DNA of 16,144 bases from Dehalococcoidia bacterium (GTDB lineage: Bacteria > Chloroflexota > Dehalococcoidia > Tepidiformales > Tepidiformaceae): NCBI GenBank assembly GCA_007126855.1, contig SLAK01000225.1, forward strand, positions 1-16,144. Direction: 5' to 3'. Under the pieces are notes generated by a model. That model made no database searches, had not been told where the DNA came from, and saw only the letters and a program-made list of their open reading frames with translations. Of this stretch, positions 1 through 7,133 are shown piece by piece. Positions within the stretch are counted from its first letter, which is position 1. Every line of letters starts with the position of its first letter. The position numbers and the translations under genes are program-made.

Positions 1-747
1 CGCTTCGGCGTGAAGGTGCCGGACAGCCACCCCGCGCTCATCAGCGCGCAGGACTTCCGGCGTGTGCAGGAGCGGCTCCAGGCGCGCCAGCCATCTGCCC
101 GGCGGCGGACGGTGCAGCCCTTCCTCCTCAGCGGCATCGCCCATTGCGCCCGCTGCGGCAACCGGATGATCGGCGTCAGCCGCCGGCAGAACTGGAAGAC
201 CCGCAGCGGCGAATCCCGCAGCGCCACCTACCGCTACTACCAGTGCGAAACGCGCACCAACCAGAACGCCTGCGAATACAACACCCAGCGCGCGGCCGAA
301 CTCGAAACCCGCGTGCGCGAAGAGCTTGCCCGGGACGGCGCCGCGCCCACCCGCATGCCACGCACCGGCAACGTCCAGACCTACATCGACGACGCCACCG
401 CGCAGGCGGAGCGCATCGAAGGGCAGCTCCGGCGGCTGCGCCGGCAGGTCGAAGAGCTTGTCGCCGACACGGCCTTCGGGCACATGAATCTGGAGCGGAT
501 GCGCACCATCGGGGGCGAGCTAGCCCGGGAGCAGCAGGCACTCCAGGCGCAGTTGCGGGAGGCAAAGGAGCGGCTCGCCGCCCAGCGCTCCGTGGACGAA
601 CACCGCGAATACCTGGAGCAGCTCCGCGCCCGGTTGAGCACCGACTGGGAAAAGCTCGAATTTGGCGAACTCCAGGGCGCCCTGCGGGAGCTGGTCGACC
701 GCGTCGAGGCCGACGGCAAGGACGTGCGCGTCTACCTGCGGGCGTAA
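1..747 (+). CDS. Large serine recombinase, C-terminal part (5' truncated by window edge)
   Basis: The reading frame is open from base 1, so the gene starts outside the window; the in-window Met at base 10 (a GTG) is not the true start. Visible are the end of the recombinase domain (HPALISAQDFRRVQERLQAR, the usual linker motif of large serine integrases), a zinc beta-ribbon with four cysteines (CARC, then YQC and NAC), a long coiled coil (about bases 370-640, rich in Glu, Arg, Leu and Gln), and the typical last segment LRELVDRVEADG. The N-terminal catalytic resolvase domain with its serine is not in the window. Such proteins integrate and excise phages or conjugative/transposable elements at att sites; the zinc ribbon and coiled coil bind DNA and control synapsis. 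No other mobile-element gene lies to the right. Family assignment is firm; the element type is unknown. Confidence 0.9.
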   Translation, partial: RFGVKVPDSHPALISAQDFRRVQERLQARQPSARRRTVQPFLLSGIAHCARCGNRMIGVSRRQNWKTRSGESRSATYRYYQCETRTNQNACEYNTQRAAELETRVREELARDGAAPTRMPRTGNVQTYIDDATAQAERIEGQLRRLRRQVEELVADTAFGHMNLERMRTIGGELAREQQALQAQLREAKERLAAQRSVDEHREYLEQLRARLSTDWEKLEFGELQGALRELVDRVEADGKDVRVYLRA

Positions 748-786
748 TCGCCGCTGCCGCCCGGCCGGGACCCGGTCGCCGTTTCC

Positions 787-792
787 TATACT
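787..792 (+). promoter_or_regulatory. Candidate -10 box upstream of the Vps62-membrane fusion gene
   Basis: TATACT at 787-792 matches five of six bases of the TATAAT consensus and stands out in very GC-rich DNA. No good -35 box is seen at the right distance. A transcript would start near base 799, about 10 nt before the GTG at 809 and about 49 nt before the ATG at 848, so the mRNA would be nearly leaderless if the GTG is used. This is a sequence match only. Confidence 0.4.
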
Positions 793-808
793 GGTCCTGT
801 TGCGGTAT

Positions 809-2797
809 GTGACCCGGACGGTCCAGCTTTTCGCCTGGCGAGCTGCCATGCTCGTGCTCGCCGCGGTTGCCATCCTTGCGCTGGCCGCACTGCCCCAGGG
901 CGCCCGCGCGGGCGACGGCGAACCCCGGTCAGACGCCCAGGCCAGCCCGGAAGAACAGCTCGCCGCGCGCCATGCACCCATCCTCTACATTCCGCAACAG
1001 TCCCGGCTCTGCGCGGATGACGGTACTCCCTACCACCCGGTGCCGGTCGAGATGGTGCTGGACAACCCGTATGTGGTGCTACGCGGCGCCGACCGTGAAG
1101 TGGTCACTGAAGCGCCCTCGGCCGCAGACCTGTTCCAGGGAGGCCCCGAGCTCTACCTGGACTTTCCCGGTAACCCGCTCTCTCCCGGCTGTCGCTACGA
1201 ACTGGACCACCGGACCTGGAGCGCCGGCTACCCGCCCGTCACCTATGCCCGCGTGGCGCAGGAAGAAGGTCGCCGCGGCGTCATCCTGCAGTACTGGTTC
1301 TTCTATTACTTCAACGACTGGAACAACAACCACGAAGGCGACTGGGAGCTGATCCAGCTCGTCTTCGATGCCGAATCCGTGCAAGAGGCCCTGGCACAGG
1401 AGCCGGACCGCGCGTCCTATGCCCAGCACGGCGGCGGCGAACGCGCGGACTGGGACCATGGCCGCTTCCACCAGGAGGGCGGGCGGCCTGTCGTCTATGT
1501 CGCTACCGGTTCGCACGCCAGCCAGTTCACGCCGCGGATGTACCTGGGTCACGGCGAGCCCGGCACGGGCTTCGGCTGCGACGACGCACGGGGCCCGCAC
1601 CGCCGCGTCGAGCCGGAAGTGCGCCTGATGCCGGAGCCTGGCGACGTCGATTCGCCGGACGACGACTTCGCCTGGCTAACCTTCGAGGGGCGCTGGGGGC
1701 AGCGGCTCCCGGGGCACAACAACGGCCCCACGGGGCCAAACATGAAGCGCTACTTCCACGCGCCGCTGAGCTGGGAGGAAGAGCACCGCAGCCGCAGCAT
1801 CGTCGTGCCCGGCGACGGTCTCTTCGGGACCCAGGGTGTGTCCACGTTCTGCGATGTGGCCGCGTTCGGCGGGACGATGCTGCTGATGTTCACGGACAGC
1901 CCGGTGCTGGTGACGGTCTCGGTGTCGGTCGTTGCCATTGCCCTGGCGACGGTGGCGGCCGGGCTGGCGCTGGCCGTCTGGCGGGCGCGTTCTGCACGGC
2001 TCGCGGGTCCAGACAGCTACCGGCAGGCTCGTTCGATCGGGCAGATCATCCGCGCCACGGCGATCATCTACCGTGCACACTGGCGCCCAATGCTCTTGCT
2101 CGCGATAGTGCTGGTGCCGGCCGGCGCGGCAATTGCATCGCTCCAGCGCGCGCTCTGGGCTATCCCCTATGTGGGGACCATCTTCGACCTGGCGGGCGAT
2201 CGTGGCTTCAACGCCTTCGCGACGCTCATCTATGGCTACGGCGCGACCCTCCCGGTCTTTGCGGTCGTCACCGCCGGGGTTGTGGCCACAATGCACCAGC
2301 TCGAGCGGGGCCAGCGCCCGTCGGCGCGCGAGTCGTATCGGGTGATGCTTTCGAATGCGCTGCCCGTCATCGGAGCCCGGCTGCGGGCCGTGGTGATTGT
2401 CACGCTGCTCTTTGTGAGCATCATCGGCATCCCGCTCGCCATCTACTTCATGGTGCGCTGGCTCTTCATCGAAGAGACCATCATCCTCTCGGGCTCGTCG
2501 TGGAGTGAGGCCGCGGCGCGCAGCTCGACCCTGGTCCACCGCCACTGGTGGCGCACACTGTTTGTCGCGAGCCTCCTGGGCGGGATCGGCGGCTTTTCGG
2601 TGCCCTTCCTAGTGCTGACGTTGATCCTGTGGACGCCCTTGCCCGTCGAACTCATCAATGCGGTGAGCGCGCTCGCCTATGCAGCGCTGCTCCCGGCCAT
2701 CGGGGTCATGTTGACCTTTGCCTACTGGGACCTGAGCGACCGGTACGCGCGGTCGACGGGTCTTGATCATCCGCCTCTGGCCACTGCCGACCGGTAA
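809..2797 (+). CDS. Vps62-like domain protein fused to a polytopic membrane domain
   Basis: The frame is open from 662, but that upstream part overlaps the recombinase. The GTG at 809 (662 aa) gives a good signal peptide: Arg-containing start, hydrophobic core MLVLAAVAILALAAL, and an ARA cleavage site. An ATG at 848 is the alternative but lacks the positive n-region. Residues about 45-340 resemble the Vps62/DUF946 family: an aromatic-rich YWFFYYFNDWNNN run, the HEGDWE motif (residues about 175-180) and VYVATGSHASQF with the family's GSHA motif. This part has four Cys and should be outside the membrane. A transmembrane helix follows (about 366-391). Residues about 405-655 then hold several hydrophobic helices and an RWLFIEETIILSG...SEAAARSSTLV pattern, like the membrane domain of glycerophosphodiester phosphodiesterase-type proteins. 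The substrate is unknown; a role in lipid handling at the membrane is only a guess. The ABC operon follows after 180 bp. Confidence 0.75.
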   Translation: MTRTVQLFAWRAAMLVLAAVAILALAALPQGARAGDGEPRSDAQASPEEQLAARHAPILYIPQQSRLCADDGTPYHPVPVEMVLDNPYVVLRGADREVVTEAPSAADLFQGGPELYLDFPGNPLSPGCRYELDHRTWSAGYPPVTYARVAQEEGRRGVILQYWFFYYFNDWNNNHEGDWELIQLVFDAESVQEALAQEPDRASYAQHGGGERADWDHGRFHQEGGRPVVYVATGSHASQFTPRMYLGHGEPGTGFGCDDARGPHRRVEPEVRLMPEPGDVDSPDDDFAWLTFEGRWGQRLPGHNNGPTGPNMKRYFHAPLSWEEEHRSRSIVVPGDGLFGTQGVSTFCDVAAFGGTMLLMFTDSPVLVTVSVSVVAIALATVAAGLALAVWRARSARLAGPDSYRQARSIGQIIRATAIIYRAHWRPMLLLAIVLVPAGAAIASLQRALWAIPYVGTIFDLAGDRGFNAFATLIYGYGATLPVFAVVTAGVVATMHQLERGQRPSARESYRVMLSNALPVIGARLRAVVIVTLLFVSIIGIPLAIYFMVRWLFIEETIILSGSSWSEAAARSSTLVHRHWWRTLFVASLLGGIGGFSVPFLVLTLILWTPLPVELINAVSALAYAALLPAIGVMLTFAYWDLSDRYARSTGLDHPPLATADR

Positions 2798-2977
2798 GCA
2801 CGACTGTTTCTGCTGGTGTCCAGGTGTGTGCTTCCGGCAAGGTCAGATCGACCGGCTTATTGGCCCTTTCGATTCCTTTGCTGTGACCCATCCGACCCGT
2901 TGCAGCGCTCGCGGGGGTGATACGGTAGCTGAAGAAAGGCCGCGCGCTTCGTAGCGCGGCTCGCAGGATGCGCTTCT
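2798..2977. other. 180-bp intergenic region with hairpin, upstream of ABC operon
   Basis: No gene is visible here. A perfect 7-bp inverted repeat, GCCGCGC (2939-2945) and GCGCGGC (2954-2960) with an 8-nt loop, lies 17 nt before the ABC ATPase start. No T-run follows, so it is not a classical terminator; it could be an mRNA leader hairpin or a protein-binding site. A weak promoter pair, TTGCAG (2900-2905) and TACGGT (2921-2926), has a short 15-bp spacer and is not convincing. Confidence 0.4.
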
Positions 2978-3739
2978 ATGCACCAGCCCGGCCCGAAACA
3001 TGTCGTCGAAGCACGCGGTGTGACGAAGACTTACGACACCGGCAAGGTGCAAGTGCAGGCGCTGCGCGGCGTCGACCTGGTTGTTGGCCGTGGCGAAATG
3101 GTGGCGGTGATGGGGCCCTCGGGCTGCGGAAAGACGACGCTGCTCAACTGCCTTTCGGGGCTCGACAGCATCGACGCGGGCGACGTCCAGATCGAGGGCG
3201 TTTCGCTGGCATCGATGACCGATAAGCAGCGCACGCGCTACCGCGCCGAGCGCATGGGCTTCGTCTTCCAGTTCTATAACCTGCTGCCCGACCTGGATGG
3301 AGTGGAGAACGTCGAATTGCCCCTCCTGGTCGCCGGCGTACCCTTACGCACCGCACGCACTCGGGCGCGCAACGCATTGGAGCTGGTCGGCCTCGAAGGG
3401 CAGGCACAGCAGCGCCCCGGCGAGCTTTCCGGCGGGCAACGCCAGCGGGTCACCATCGCAAGAGCGCTCGTGAACGAGCCGGCCATAGTCTGGGCCGACG
3501 AACCGACCGGCGATCTGGACAGCCAGACCGCGATGGAGGTCATGGAGCTCATGCGGCGGCTCAACGAGGAGCAGGGCACCACCTTCGTTATCGTCACCCA
3601 CGACATCGCAATCGGCCGCGCCACCGACCGCATCGTGCGGATGATGGACGGTGAGATCGTCGACGACCAGGTAACGGAGCGGCCTCGCGCCGCTCCGGCG
3701 GCGGAAGTGCCCGTGCGCCACGGGGGAGGAGCCAGCTAG
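2978..3739 (+). CDS. ABC transporter ATP-binding protein, LolD/MacB type
   Basis: A 253-residue nucleotide-binding subunit that hydrolyses ATP in the cytoplasm to drive an FtsX-type permease. All motifs are present: Walker A GPSGCGKTT (Lys52), Q-loop VFQFYNLLP, signature LSGGQ (150-154), Walker B IVWADEPTGDLD (Asp174, catalytic Glu175) and the switch His208 in VTHD. The FQFYNLLP and ADEPTGDLDSQTA forms are typical of the LolD/MacB/FtsE-like branch. The ATG at 2978 has AGGA (2965-2968) 9 nt upstream. A start at 2968 lies in another frame and would not encode the family N-terminus. The stop is 1 nt before the next ATG, and the matching permease follows after the small ABM gene. The C-terminal tail after about residue 230 is Ala/Pro/Arg-rich and probably disordered. 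Likely role: export of a lipoprotein, peptide or envelope component; the substrate cannot be read from sequence. Confidence 0.95.
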   Translation: MHQPGPKHVVEARGVTKTYDTGKVQVQALRGVDLVVGRGEMVAVMGPSGCGKTTLLNCLSGLDSIDAGDVQIEGVSLASMTDKQRTRYRAERMGFVFQFYNLLPDLDGVENVELPLLVAGVPLRTARTRARNALELVGLEGQAQQRPGELSGGQRQRVTIARALVNEPAIVWADEPTGDLDSQTAMEVMELMRRLNEEQGTTFVIVTHDIAIGRATDRIVRMMDGEIVDDQVTERPRAAPAAEVPVRHGGGAS

Positions 3740-3740
3740 G

Positions 3741-4064
3741 ATGCATGCCCGCGTGACCCAGTTCGAGATCGACCTCGTCCGCATCGACGCCACCGAAGCG
3801 GTCGAGCGCTTCAAGCAGCTCATCCTGCCGGCGCTGCAATCGCAACCGGGCTATGCCGGGGCTTACGGACTGCTCGGCGGCGACGGCAAGGGCGAGCTGA
3901 TCACCCTCTGGGAAACGGAGGAGGCAGCCGAAGCCGGTCTTCGCAGCGGCTACTACGAGGAGCAGGTTGCGAAATTCGTCACTTTCTTTCGCGCTCCGCC
4001 CGGCCGGGAGCACTATGCGGTCGTCCTCGCTGACGGCCCCCATGTCCAATCAATGCATACCTGA
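3741..4064 (+). CDS. ABM-domain (dimeric alpha/beta barrel) small protein
   Basis: A 107-residue protein with the pattern of the antibiotic-biosynthesis-monooxygenase/dimeric alpha-beta barrel superfamily: an N-terminal beta strand (VTQFEIDLV), a helix ending in LPALQSQPGYAGAYGLLGGDGKGE, then ITLWETEEAAEAG. The PGY-strand-LWETEEAAEA core is the usual hallmark. Members include small cofactor-less monooxygenases, haem-degrading proteins and binding proteins without known activity, so no reaction is assigned. The ATG at 3741 comes 1 nt after the ATPase stop, and a strong Shine-Dalgarno GGGAGGAG (3723-3730) lies inside the end of that gene, so translation is coupled. It sits between the ATPase and its permease, which is an unusual place for such a gene and suggests a partner or regulatory role for the transporter. 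Confidence 0.8.
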   Translation: MHARVTQFEIDLVRIDATEAVERFKQLILPALQSQPGYAGAYGLLGGDGKGELITLWETEEAAEAGLRSGYYEEQVAKFVTFFRAPPGREHYAVVLADGPHVQSMHT

Positions 4065-4072
4065 GCGCCGCT

Positions 4073-7069
4073 ATGACCACTCTTTTCGGCGTCCCGATCG
4101 ATGTGTTGGTCGTGGTCCTGGCCCTCGCTTTTGCGGCCATGGTAGGAAGCCTGGTCGCGCTGGGGTTACGTAACCCAATCCTGCTGCGCCTGGGCTTGCG
4201 GAAGATCCCGCGGAGCTGGGGACGCTCGGCGCTCATCGTCGCGGGGCTCATGCTGGCGACGACGATCATCGCCGCGGCCCTCTCCACCGGCGACACCATG
4301 GCCCACACCTTCCGCCAGACCGCGCAGCTTTCACTGGGCCACATCGACCAGACGGTGGCGTCCGCGCGCGGCCAGGTCGGCATGCAACAGGGGCTCGCCG
4401 ATACCTACTTCGACGAAGCCATCTTCGATGACATCACCGCGCAAACCGCCGCGCTCGAGGTGGTCGACGGCGTCGCGCCGGCAATCCTCGGCACCGTGGC
4501 GGTGCAGAACCTCGACAGCCTCCGAAGCGAACCTCGCACGGGACTCTTCGCGGCAGCTCCGGAACACATGGAGGGCTTTGGCGAGATCCGCACGCTGGAT
4601 GGCCAGGTTGTGGATCTGGGTGCTCTTGGGCCCGGAGAGCTGTATCTGAACGCCGATGGCGCCGAAGACCTGGGCGCGGAAGCCGGCCACGAACTCCTGG
4701 TGCTCGCCGGCGCCGCGCAGCAGACCTTCCGCGTCGCCGCCGTCGTCGACTATGAAGGGTCTGGCACCGACGGCGCTGCGGTACTGATGCCCCTGGCCGC
4801 GGCCCAGGAGCTCCTTGGTGTCCCGGGACAGGTCAGCCACGTCCTGATCTCGAACGCCGGCGGTCCGCTCGAAGGGGCACGGCATACGGAAACCGTCGAG
4901 GCAGCCATCACTTCCACGCTCGAAGGCACGGGGTTGAAGGTGCACCCGGTGAAGCAGGATGCGATCGACCTGGCCGACGAAATCGCGATTTCCTTCACCA
5001 CCTTCTTCGCCACCTTCGGCATGTTCTCCATCGTCGCGGGCATCCTGCTCATCTTCCTGCTCTTCGTGATGCTCGCTGCGGAGCGCCGCCCGGAGATGGG
5101 CATCGCCCGCGCGATCGGCACCCAGCGCAGCCAGGTGGTGCGCATGTTCCTCTATGAAGGGCTGGCCTACGACCTGGTGGCCGCCGCCGTCGGCGCGCTG
5201 GCCGGCGTCGGCGTCGCCTTTGTGATGGTGTTCGTCATGGCCATAGCCTTCGGCGGGGGCCTGGGCATCGACATCGAGCACGACGTGCGCCCGCAGAGCC
5301 TGGCCGTTGCCTTCCTGCTGGGTGTCTTCCTCACCTTTGTCACCGTGGCGCTCTCCGCCTGGCGGATAAGCAGCCTCAATATTGTCGCGGCGGTGCGAAA
5401 CCTGCCCGAACGGTCAGTGGACGGCAAGGGTGGCCGCCTCTGGTGGCTGGGTGCTGCTGTGGTGTTCCTCGGTGTCGTCGTCACGGCAGCCAGCCTGTCC
5501 ACGGGCGACTACGCCGCCTTTAGCCTTGGCATCACCCTCCTCGCCGCAGGGACGGTGCCGGTGCTGCGGCGGATCGGCGTGCCAGACCGCGCGGCGTTCA
5601 CGTTGCCGGGGTTGGCCCTGCTCGCAATCATGCTCCTTCCTTCAAGCGTCCTCGAACTGGTTTTGCCGGACCTGGCGATCAGCTATTCGGCGTTTGTCGT
5701 TGCGGGCGTCGCGGTGGTGCTTGGCGCCACCTGGGTCGTGATGTTCAATGCAGACCTCATCGTGGCCGCCGTCATGGGCACCCTGGGCCGGCTGCCCGCG
5801 TTCGCGCCCGTGATGAAGACGGCAGTCTCGCGGCCGATCGCCAACCGCTTTCGCACCGGGGCGACGGTGGCCATGTTCAGCCTGGTTGTGCTGACCGTGG
5901 TGATCACCTCCGCTACCACCTTCGTGATCGCGCGCGCAATCGATGATGTCGACCGTTTCGGCGGCGGCTTCGATTTGCGCGCGACCGTGATGCCAACCAG
6001 CCCGATCGAAGACTTCGAGACCGCGGTGGCCGGAACGGAAGGGCTCGATCCTGCCGTGTTCGAGCGCATCGCGCCGCAGTCCATTCTTGCCTCCGAAGCG
6101 CGCCAGCTTGGGACCGAGCAGGACTTCGAGGCATTCCCCGTCTTCGGCTTCGGCGACGCCTTCATCGGCGCGGCACCGTACAGCCTCTCCACGCGCGCGC
6201 AGGGCTTCGACTCCGACGAGGCGGTCTGGCAGGCGATGCAGGATGACCCCGGCCTTGCGGTCATCACCCACTTCGCGGTGCCTGCCCGTGAAGCCCTGGG
6301 GATTGTCGGCGGCGGCCTGCCAGACTTCCGGCTGGAAGGCTTCTATATCGAAGACGAATCCTTTGAACCGGTCGATGTGGAGGTGCGAGACCCTCAGACC
6401 GGCGCATCGACGACAGTGACCGTCGTTGGCGTATTGCCCATCATCTCGCCGGACCAGTACCTCACGGGCCTGGTGACCAGCCAGCAGGCCATGGTGGACA
6501 CGTTCGGGGACCAGGCCCGCCCCATCGCTTACTGGATCGACCTCGACGATACGGCCGACGTAGAGACCGTTGCGGCAGCACTCGAGACCGGCTTCTTCGC
6601 GCACGGCATGCAGGTCGACGTCATGCAGGACGTGGTGGACGAAGTGGTGGCGGGAAACCGCACCTTCACTTACCTGGTGCAGGGCTTCCTGGGCCTCGGG
6701 CTCGTGGTTGGCGTCGCCGCGCTCGCGGTCATCACTGCGCGTTCCGTGGTCGAACGCCAGCGGGACCTGGCCGTGCTTCGCTCCATTGGCTTCCAGCGCG
6801 GCATGATCTATCTCCTCGTGCTTGTGGAGACCTCCTTCATCGCGCTGATCGGCATCCTCCTCGGCTTCCTGCTCGGGATCGTCATTGCCTACGACATCAT
6901 CATCGACCTGGCCGGCCAGCCCGCCTTCCCCGGCGTGGAGTTCGCGATGCCCTGGCTCAATCTGGTCATCATCTTCGTCATCGTCTACGTGGCAGCCATT
7001 CTCACGGCGTTGCTCCCCGCCAGGAAGGCGGCGAACGTCTATCCCGCCGAAGCCTTGCGCTACGACTGA
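4073..7069 (+). CDS. FtsX-type ABC transporter permease, large two-module form
   Basis: A 998-residue membrane subunit that pairs with the ATPase two genes upstream. It starts with two hydrophobic segments (about residues 8-32 and 48-68), then a large extracytoplasmic domain (about 70-300). The first FtsX core has three helices, with the signature AAERRPEMGIARAIGTQRSQ between helices. Four or more hydrophobic segments follow in the middle (about 455-585). A second long external domain spans about 630-855, and a final FtsX core contains ERQRDLAVLRSIGFQRGMI and ends ALLPARKAANVYPAEALRYD. Two FtsX cores in one chain mean one polypeptide can form the whole membrane part, as in other double-FtsX permeases of about 800-1000 residues. 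The start at 4073 is 8 nt after the ABM stop; no strong Shine-Dalgarno is seen, which fits coupling. The large external domains suggest mechanical work on a periplasmic or extracellular substrate. Confidence 0.93.
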   Translation: MTTLFGVPIDVLVVVLALAFAAMVGSLVALGLRNPILLRLGLRKIPRSWGRSALIVAGLMLATTIIAAALSTGDTMAHTFRQTAQLSLGHIDQTVASARGQVGMQQGLADTYFDEAIFDDITAQTAALEVVDGVAPAILGTVAVQNLDSLRSEPRTGLFAAAPEHMEGFGEIRTLDGQVVDLGALGPGELYLNADGAEDLGAEAGHELLVLAGAAQQTFRVAAVVDYEGSGTDGAAVLMPLAAAQELLGVPGQVSHVLISNAGGPLEGARHTETVEAAITSTLEGTGLKVHPVKQDAIDLADEIAISFTTFFATFGMFSIVAGILLIFLLFVMLAAERRPEMGIARAIGTQRSQVVRMFLYEGLAYDLVAAAVGALAGVGVAFVMVFVMAIAFGGGLGIDIEHDVRPQSLAVAFLLGVFLTFVTVALSAWRISSLNIVAAVRNLPERSVDGKGGRLWWLGAAVVFLGVVVTAASLSTGDYAAFSLGITLLAAGTVPVLRRIGVPDRAAFTLPGLALLAIMLLPSSVLELVLPDLAISYSAFVVAGVAVVLGATWVVMFNADLIVAAVMGTLGRLPAFAPVMKTAVSRPIANRFRTGATVAMFSLVVLTVVITSATTFVIARAIDDVDRFGGGFDLRATVMPTSPIEDFETAVAGTEGLDPAVFERIAPQSILASEARQLGTEQDFEAFPVFGFGDAFIGAAPYSLSTRAQGFDSDEAVWQAMQDDPGLAVITHFAVPAREALGIVGGGLPDFRLEGFYIEDESFEPVDVEVRDPQTGASTTVTVVGVLPIISPDQYLTGLVTSQQAMVDTFGDQARPIAYWIDLDDTADVETVAAALETGFFAHGMQVDVMQDVVDEVVAGNRTFTYLVQGFLGLGLVVGVAALAVITARSVVERQRDLAVLRSIGFQRGMIYLLVLVETSFIALIGILLGFLLGIVIAYDIIIDLAGQPAFPGVEFAMPWLNLVIIFVIVYVAAILTALLPARKAANVYPAEALRYD

Positions 7070-7133
7070 CGGGCTCATGCTCTTCCGGGACGGGATGCCC
7101 CGGGCCGGCGACGATACGCGCCACCCCCGTGAT
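7070..7133. other. Convergent intergenic gap between permease and phosphorylase
   Basis: This 64-bp gap separates two genes that end towards each other. A weak inverted repeat, CCGGG (7085-7089) and CCCGG (7099-7103) with a 9-nt loop, might serve as a terminator, but there is no T-run in either direction, so no intrinsic terminator can be claimed. Confidence 0.2.

Noticed and set aside
759..770. CCCGGCCGGGA motif that recurs near base 4000
   Set aside because: A short GC-rich palindrome found once inside a gene as well; chance is a sufficient explanation.
662..808. Upstream extension of the Vps62-fusion frame to an ATG at 662
   Set aside because: It overlaps the recombinase end in another frame, is rich in Arg/Ser/Cys, and precedes the signal peptide and the -10 box.
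1676..2545. 289-residue minus-strand open frame opposite the Vps62 fusion
   Set aside because: Arg/His/Asp-rich shadow of the coding plus strand with no recognisable motif.
4331..5281. 316-residue minus-strand open frame opposite the FtsX permease
   Set aside because: Same shadow pattern, no signal or domain.
7085..7103. Weak inverted repeat as bidirectional terminator
   Set aside because: Five-bp arms and no T-run on either strand; not enough to call a terminator.
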